Source: JBBRLA01 sp038231615
GTDB taxonomy: Bacteria > Myxococcota_A > Polyangia > Palsa-1104 > JAEUJZ01
Direction of reading: 5' to 3'
NCBI GenBank assembly: GCA_038231615.1
Contig: JBBRLA010000336.1
Coordinates: forward strand, 1 to 9,072
DNA: 9,072 bases
Each line of letters begins with the position of its first letter. The stretch's first letter is position 1. The notes under the pieces were generated by a model. The model was not told the origin of the DNA. It saw only the letters and a program-made list of their open reading frames with translations, and made no database searches. Positions 5,441 through 9,072 of the stretch are shown in pieces. The position numbers and the translations under genes are program-made.

Positions 5441-8305
5441 CAGCGCGAAGAGGTGTGAAAGCGCCTGGTCCAGCTGGTCCGGCAAGCTCCCGCCGGCCTG
5501 CGCCAGCTCCGGCTTGCCGCCGCCCTTGCCACCGACCAGGGGCGCGAGCTGTCCGATGATCTTGCCGGCGTTCCAGCGCCCGGCCTGCGCCAGGTCCTTG
5601 CGCACCGCCACCACCAGCGCCACCTTCCCCTCGGCCACCGCGCCCAGCGCCAGCACCCCGGCGCCCAGCTTCTCGCGCATGCCCTCGGCGACGTCCCGCA
5701 ACGCCTTCATGTCCGCGTCGTTCAAGCGCCGGGCGACGACCTTCTCCCCGGCGATGGTCCGCTCCTCGCTGAAGGCCCCCGGCCCATGCCCGTCCCCGCC
5801 GCCGCCCCCTCCATAGAGCAGCCGTTGCTTCAGGGCGCCGATCTCCTTCTCCCGCGCTTTCAGATCCTCCTGGATCTTGCCGATCCGCTCGGCCACCTCC
5901 AGCGGCCCCGATCGCAGGAGTTCTGCCGCCGCGGACAGTTCCCCGTCCATTTTCTCCACCAGATCCAGCGCCCCGTTGCCGGTGACCGCGGTGATGCGCC
6001 GCACCCCTTGCGCCAGGCCCGACTCGCCGATCAGCTTGAACAGGCCGATGTCGCCGGTGCGCCACACGTGCGTGCCGCCGCACAGTTCGACCGACTCGCC
6101 CAGGCGCAGGACGCGCACCCGGTCGCCGTATTTTTCCCCAAACAGCGCCAGTGCCCCCAGCGTGCGCGCCTCGTCGAAGTCTTTCTCTTCCATATGCTGC
6201 TCGGCGTTGCGCAGGACGGCCTGGTTGACCCGCCGCTCCACCTGTAGCCGCTCCTCCCGGGAGAGCGGCGAGAAGTGAGAAAAATCGAAGGTCAGCTTGT
6301 CCGGCCCGACGTAGGACCCCTTCTGGGTCACATGCTCGCCCAGCACCGCCCGCAGGGCGTGATGCAGTAGGTGCGTCGCACTGTGGTTGCGCCGGATGCT
6401 GCCGCGGCGCTCGTCGTCCACTTCCAGGCGGACCTCGTCGCCGACGGACACCTCGCCCGCCAGCACGCGGCAGCGGTGGACAAAGAGGTCCGCCACCGGC
6501 TTCCAGGTGTCCAGCACCTCCAACTCCCCCGCGACCCCCGCAGGCCCCAGGACCTCCGCAGGCCCCGCAATCCCCGCAGGCCCCGAAACCCCCGCAGGCC
6601 CCGCAATCTCCGCAGGCCCCGAAACCCCCGCAGGCCCCGCGACCCCCGCAGGCCCCGCGACCCCCGCAGGCCCCGCGACCCCCGCAGGCCCCAGGAGCCC
6701 CTGATACCTGTAGATGCGCCCGGTGTCGCCGATCTGCCCGCCGGAGCGGCCGTAGAAAGGCGTGCGGTCGGCGATCAGGTCCACCTCCTGCCCGGCCTCC
6801 GCCCTTTTGCCGGTCTCGCCGCCGGGGAAGACCAGCGCCAACACTTTGCCCGTACCCGAGGCACCATCCTTCTGCCCGTACCCGGTAAACTGCGTCGGCC
6901 CCGTCTCCCCGCGCAGCTTCTTGTAGACGTCGCCCACCGCCTGGTCCCCGCTGCCGGTGAACTTGCTGCGTTCGCGCTGCTTTTTCATCTCCTCGCCGAA
7001 GCCGGCCTCGTCGACCGAGAAGCCCTGCTCGCGGCCGATGACCTGGGTCAAATCCAGGGGGAACCCGAAGGTGTCGTGAAGCTGGAAGGCCACCTTGCCG
7101 GGCATGACCCGCCGTCCGCCCCGGTCTTCCCACTTGGTCTCGGCGATCAGCCGAAGGCCCCGGTCGATGGTGGCGCGAAAACCCTCGTCCTCGGCGTTGA
7201 CCGCCTTGGCGATCAGGCTCCTGGCGCTGCGCAGTTCGGGGTAGGCCTCGCCCATCAGATCGGCGACGCCGCCGCACAGGGTGGCGAAGAAGCCCGCCGG
7301 CAGCGACAGGCGCACCGCGTGGCGGATGGCCCGGCGCATGATGCTGCGCATGACGTAGCCGCGGCCCAGGTTGCTCGGGAGCACCCCGTCGGCAATGAGG
7401 AACGCGGTGGCGCGGCAGTGGTCGGCCAGCACGCGCATGGACATGTCGTCGTCGCCATCGCTGGCGGTGTAGGGGCGGTGGCAGGCCTCGGAGACTTGGT
7501 GCAAAAGTGGGGTGAACAGGTCGGTGTCGTAGTTGGACCGCTTGCCCTGGACCACCGCGGCCATGCGTTCCAGGCCGGCGCCGGTGTCGATGGAGGGGGC
7601 GGGCAGGGGCGTTAGAGGGCCGCCGGGCTCTTTTCGCTCGAACTGCATGAAGACCAGGTTCCAGATCTCCAGCCAGCGGTCGCAGTCGCAGGCCGGGCCC
7701 AGGCACGGGCGGCCGTTTTGGACTTCGTCGCAGGGCAGGTCGTCGCCCTGGTGGAAGTGTCTCTCCGAGCAGGGGCCTTGGGGGCCCGTGTCGCCCATCA
7801 TCCAGAAGTTGTCTTTTTTGCCCAAACCCAGGATGCGGTCGTCGGGGAGGTTGGCGATGCCGCGCCACAGGCGGCGGGCCTCGTCGTCGGCGGGGATGCC
7901 GTCCTCGCCGCGGAAGACGGTGAACATCAGGCGGTCCTTGGGCATGTGCAGCTCGTCGAAAAGCAGCTTGCAGGCAAGGGTGATGGCCTCGACCTTGAAG
8001 TAGGCGCCGAAGGAGAAGTTGCCGAGCATCTCGAAAAAGGTGTGGTGGCGGGCGGTGCGGCCGACGTTGTCCAGGTCGTTGTGCTTGCCGCCGGCGCGGA
8101 CGCACTTCTGGGACGAGGCGGCGCGAGTGAAGCCGAGGGCCTGCTTGCCGGTGAAGACGTCCTTGAACTGGACCATGCCGGCGTTGGTGAAAAGGAGGGT
8201 CGGGTCCTGTGGCACCAAAGGCGAGGAGCGCACGACGGTGTGGCCGTGGGCCTGGAAGAAGTCCAGAAAAAGCTGGCGGATCTGGGTGGCGGTGGTGGCG
8301 GACAT
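5429..8305 (-). CDS. alaS: Alanine--tRNA ligase with a collagen-like insert
   Basis: AlaRS attaches alanine to tRNA-Ala and hydrolyses mischarged Ser/Gly-tRNA in the cytoplasm. Visible in order: the class II core with QAHGHTVVRSSPLVPQDPTLL near 18-38 and motif 2 FFEMLGNFSFGAYFK at 90-104; GDTGPQGPCSE at 171-181; WLEIWNLVFMQFERK at 211-225; motif 3 DTGAGLERMAAV at 240-251; the editing domain with HxxxH at His641/His645 (NHSATHLLHH) and C-x3-H at Cys742/His746 (CGGTHV); then a coiled region, a glycine-rich linker, and the DHHA1-type end GGGKPELAQAGG. All four metal ligands of the editing site are present. At 958 residues it is longer than the roughly 876 of E. coli, largely because of a 54-residue repeat insert at 539-592 in the beta-barrel domain. 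Gln176 replaces the usual Cys of GPCGPC. The start gives the normal N-terminus (QIRQLFLDFF at residue 8). No Shine-Dalgarno is seen. Probably first gene of the operon. Confidence 0.97.
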   Translation of the reverse strand: MSATTATQIRQLFLDFFQAHGHTVVRSSPLVPQDPTLLFTNAGMVQFKDVFTGKQALGFTRAASSQKCVRAGGKHNDLDNVGRTARHHTFFEMLGNFSFGAYFKVEAITLACKLLFDELHMPKDRLMFTVFRGEDGIPADDEARRLWRGIANLPDDRILGLGKKDNFWMMGDTGPQGPCSERHFHQGDDLPCDEVQNGRPCLGPACDCDRWLEIWNLVFMQFERKEPGGPLTPLPAPSIDTGAGLERMAAVVQGKRSNYDTDLFTPLLHQVSEACHRPYTASDGDDDMSMRVLADHCRATAFLIADGVLPSNLGRGYVMRSIMRRAIRHAVRLSLPAGFFATLCGGVADLMGEAYPELRSARSLIAKAVNAEDEGFRATIDRGLRLIAETKWEDRGGRRVMPGKVAFQLHDTFGFPLDLTQVIGREQGFSVDEAGFGEEMKKQRERSKFTGSGDQAVGDVYKKLRGETGPTQFTGYGQKDGASGTGKVLALVFPGGETGKRAEAGQEVDLIADRTPFYGRSGGQIGDTGRIYRYQGLLGPAGVAGPAGVAGPAGVAGPAGVSGPAEIAGPAGVSGPAGIAGPAEVLGPAGVAGELEVLDTWKPVADLFVHRCRVLAGEVSVGDEVRLEVDDERRGSIRRNHSATHLLHHALRAVLGEHVTQKGSYVGPDKLTFDFSHFSPLSREERLQVERRVNQAVLRNAEQHMEEKDFDEARTLGALALFGEKYGDRVRVLRLGESVELCGGTHVWRTGDIGLFKLIGESGLAQGVRRITAVTGNGALDLVEKMDGELSAAAELLRSGPLEVAERIGKIQEDLKAREKEIGALKQRLLYGGGGGGDGHGPGAFSEERTIAGEKVVARRLNDADMKALRDVAEGMREKLGAGVLALGAVAEGKVALVVAVRKDLAQAGRWNAGKIIGQLAPLVGGKGGGKPELAQAGGSLPDQLDQALSHLFALLSE
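6531..6692. repeat. Nine 18-bp units encoding (GPAGVA)n inside alaS
   Basis: Nine contiguous 18-bp units, consensus GCGACCCCCGCAGGCCCC on the plus strand, cover 6531-6692. Four units are identical, three of them adjacent (6639-6692) and one at the far end (6531-6548); the others vary only in their first seven bases. The encoded order is GPAGVA three times, GPAGVS, GPAEIA, GPAGVS, GPAGIA, GPAEVL, GPAGVA. Glycine occurs at every third position except at two Glu substitutions. Confidence 0.95.
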
Positions 8306-8313
8306 GGGACGAA

Positions 8314-8322
8314 GTTATAGCA
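8314..8322 (-). promoter_or_regulatory. Extended -10 promoter element for alaS
   Basis: The minus strand reads TGC-TATAAC, an extended -10 with five of six consensus bases in the hexamer. It ends eight nt before the alaS ATG, so transcription should begin at or within a few bases of the start codon. No good -35 is seen at 17-18 nt (CTTCCC), which the TGn extension could make up for. Promoter calls from sequence alone are uncertain. Confidence 0.5.
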
Positions 8323-8337
8323 TGGGCGGCGCGTGCG

Positions 8338-8375
8338 GGAAGCAGGCTCGCACGGTGGAAGCAGGCTCGCACGGT
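8338..8375. repeat. Two 19-bp direct repeats just upstream of the alaS promoter
   Basis: GGAAGCAGGCTCGCACGGT occurs identically at 8338-8356 and 8357-8375, head to tail. The copies cover the -35 position of the predicted alaS promoter and could be a paired binding site or simple duplication. Looser relatives beginning GGAAGC follow at about 8389 and 8463. Confidence 0.8.
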
Positions 8376-8542
8376 GGAGTCACCTGTTGGAAGCGGGTGG
8401 CGCGGGTTCCAGTCTGCCAAGCGCATCCATCCATGCACGGCAAGCGCGGTGGCTCGTCTGCTGGAAGCTGGTGGTTCGCACGAACGTGGGCGCACGAGTA
8501 AGGTCCGCATGGGGCCCCAGCTTCGCGGGAGCCCATCGCCGT

Positions 8543-8581
8543 GGCCCATGGGAGAAGCAACTCGACGTAATCTCATGGGCC
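8543..8581. repeat. Inverted repeat GGCCCATG/CATGGGCC
   Basis: An 8-bp perfect stem (8543-8550 and 8574-8581) can be lengthened by AGA/TCT across a two-base bulge. No T-run follows on either strand, so it is not a standard intrinsic terminator. Confidence 0.6.
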
Positions 8582-8899
8582 CCGGCGCTGGGCGCCCACC
8601 CGCTACGCCCCCACGCTTGAATTTCCCGGTAGCCGTCATCTTCGATACGGACGAGGGCATGATCAGGGCCGATCCCAGCAAGAAAAGACGCAAATACCCA
8701 AATTTTGCTGCTGCTGGGCGGATCTTGGGGCGGTTGAAGACGTCATATGCATCGTTGTACCTGGCATGGACCTTGGCGCGGAAGACATCCGAGGCGACGA
8801 TCATGAAACATGCATCGGCTGGCCCGCACCTGAAATGGATGGGTAGGCCGGGACAGGCTCGCCGGTTGCCCCGTGCGCGGATACGGGTACGCCGGCACA

Positions 8900-8935
8900 G
8901 GCGCATGGGTGGCCCACAAGGGGGACCCATGCGCC
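8900..8935. repeat. Perfect 11-bp inverted repeat
   Basis: GGCGCATGGGT (8900-8910) and ACCCATGCGCC (8925-8935) are perfect complements around a 14-nt loop. This is the longest exact inverted repeat I noticed in the gene-free region. There is no T-run on either side, so the role is unknown. Confidence 0.8.
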
Positions 8936-8959
8936 CCCAAATAGGAACCCGCGTGCCCT

Positions 8960-8973
8960 TTCGTACCTACGAA
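8960..8973. repeat. Palindrome TTCGTA-CC-TACGAA
   Basis: Six-base arms flank a two-base centre at 8960-8973, the form of a dimeric repressor site. No regulator is assigned and no gene start lies close by in the window. Confidence 0.4.
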
Positions 8974-9013
8974 TGGGCTGCAAAGTCGCGGGGATCGCCC
9001 GCGGATGCGCAGG

Positions 9014-9055
9014 GGCGGCGTGATAAGTCGCGGCGGCGGCGTGATAAGTCGCGGG
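9014..9055. repeat. Two 21-bp tandem units
   Basis: GGCGGCGTGATAAGTCGCGG recurs at 9014 and 9035, 21 bp apart, differing only in the last base of the unit. A partial relative, AAGTCGCGG, lies at about 8982. Confidence 0.85.
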
Positions 9056-9072
9056 GCAGTTCATCGCCGATA

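Larger units (their letters stand above)
8306..9072. other. 767 bp without a supportable gene
   Basis: Beyond the alaS promoter and its 19-bp repeats this region holds several inverted repeats, including GTTCG-CA-CGAAC at 8474-8485 and GGCGC-TGG-GCGCC at 8584-8596, and a lower-GC patch at about 8640-8820 (about 54% GC by count, clearly below the rest). Several frames stay open by chance. The longest on the plus strand has an ATG at 8659 and runs off the right edge without a stop. Its third-position GC is no higher than the other positions and its translation is Arg/Pro-rich, so I do not call it a gene. A 5' part of a divergent gene on the right cannot be excluded. Confidence 0.5.

Noticed and set aside
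8471..8500. tRNA-like GGTTCG segment
   Set aside because: The bases belong to the short palindrome GTTCG-CA-CGAAC; no cloverleaf arms or acceptor stem could be built around it.
8543..8596. Intrinsic terminator
   Set aside because: The hairpins at 8543-8581 and 8584-8596 are not followed by a T-run on either strand.
5379..8930. 1183-codon open frame on the minus strand, longer than alaS
   Set aside because: It is another reading frame of alaS extended through GC-rich flanks. Its product is Arg/Pro/Gly-rich with no family motifs, while the alaS frame shows every AlaRS motif.
8801..9064. 87-codon minus-strand frame beginning MNCPATYHAAAATYH
   Set aside because: Its N-terminus is just the 21-bp repeat translated; there is no ribosome binding site, no codon-position GC bias and no recognised family.
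8659..9072. Plus-strand frame running off the right edge, possibly divergent from alaS
   Set aside because: Third-position GC is not raised, the product is rich in Arg/Pro/Gly and no ribosome binding site was seen at ATG 8659. Kept only as a note because the edge hides the rest.

Overview
This is a high-GC stretch from a Gram-negative bacterium. A TolC-family outer-membrane protein, an MlaC-type periplasmic lipid shuttle and a large cysteine-rich lipoprotein imply a double membrane. Together with the GTG starts and the fused-type TrpE N-terminus they would fit a Myxococcota/deltaproteobacterial lineage. The lineage is inference; no rRNA or other marker is present.

All supported genes lie on the minus strand, so transcription runs right to left: alaS (8305-5429), a TolC-like efflux/secretion channel (5042-3495), mlaC (3484-2831), an unassigned lipoprotein with a degenerate pepsin-like layout (2702-816), and the first 266 codons of an anthranilate synthase of the TrpE(G) type, cut by the left edge. 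Spacing is tight at tolC/mlaC (mlaC ribosome binding site overlaps the tolC stop) and at lipoprotein/trpE (TGATG overlap or 17 nt), which suggests one operon. A TGn-TATAAC extended -10 lies 8 nt before the alaS ATG, with no visible Shine-Dalgarno, so alaS may be read from a leaderless or nearly leaderless mRNA. The right-hand 767 bp (8306-9072) hold no gene I can support, only short direct and inverted repeats and a lower-GC patch.

The most unusual aspect is the density of short tandem repeats tied to gene architecture. At two junctions of the same operon the DNA spanning the end of one gene and the start of the next has been copied in tandem. At alaS/tolC there are four exact 50-bp units; each carries a copy of the alaS final codons and stop or its boundary, an AAAAGGAG ribosome binding site and a GTG start. 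At mlaC/lipoprotein there are three copies of the stop/start region, with steps of 75 and 48 bp that keep three GTG codons in one frame. Inside genes there are nine 18-bp units that place a collagen-like (Gly-Pro-Ala-Gly-Val-Ala) insert in AlaRS, a 72-bp-period duplication in a linker of TrpE, and four 12-bp units in a Lys/Pro/Ala linker of the TolC-like protein. I found no CRISPR, insertion sequence, tRNA or rRNA.
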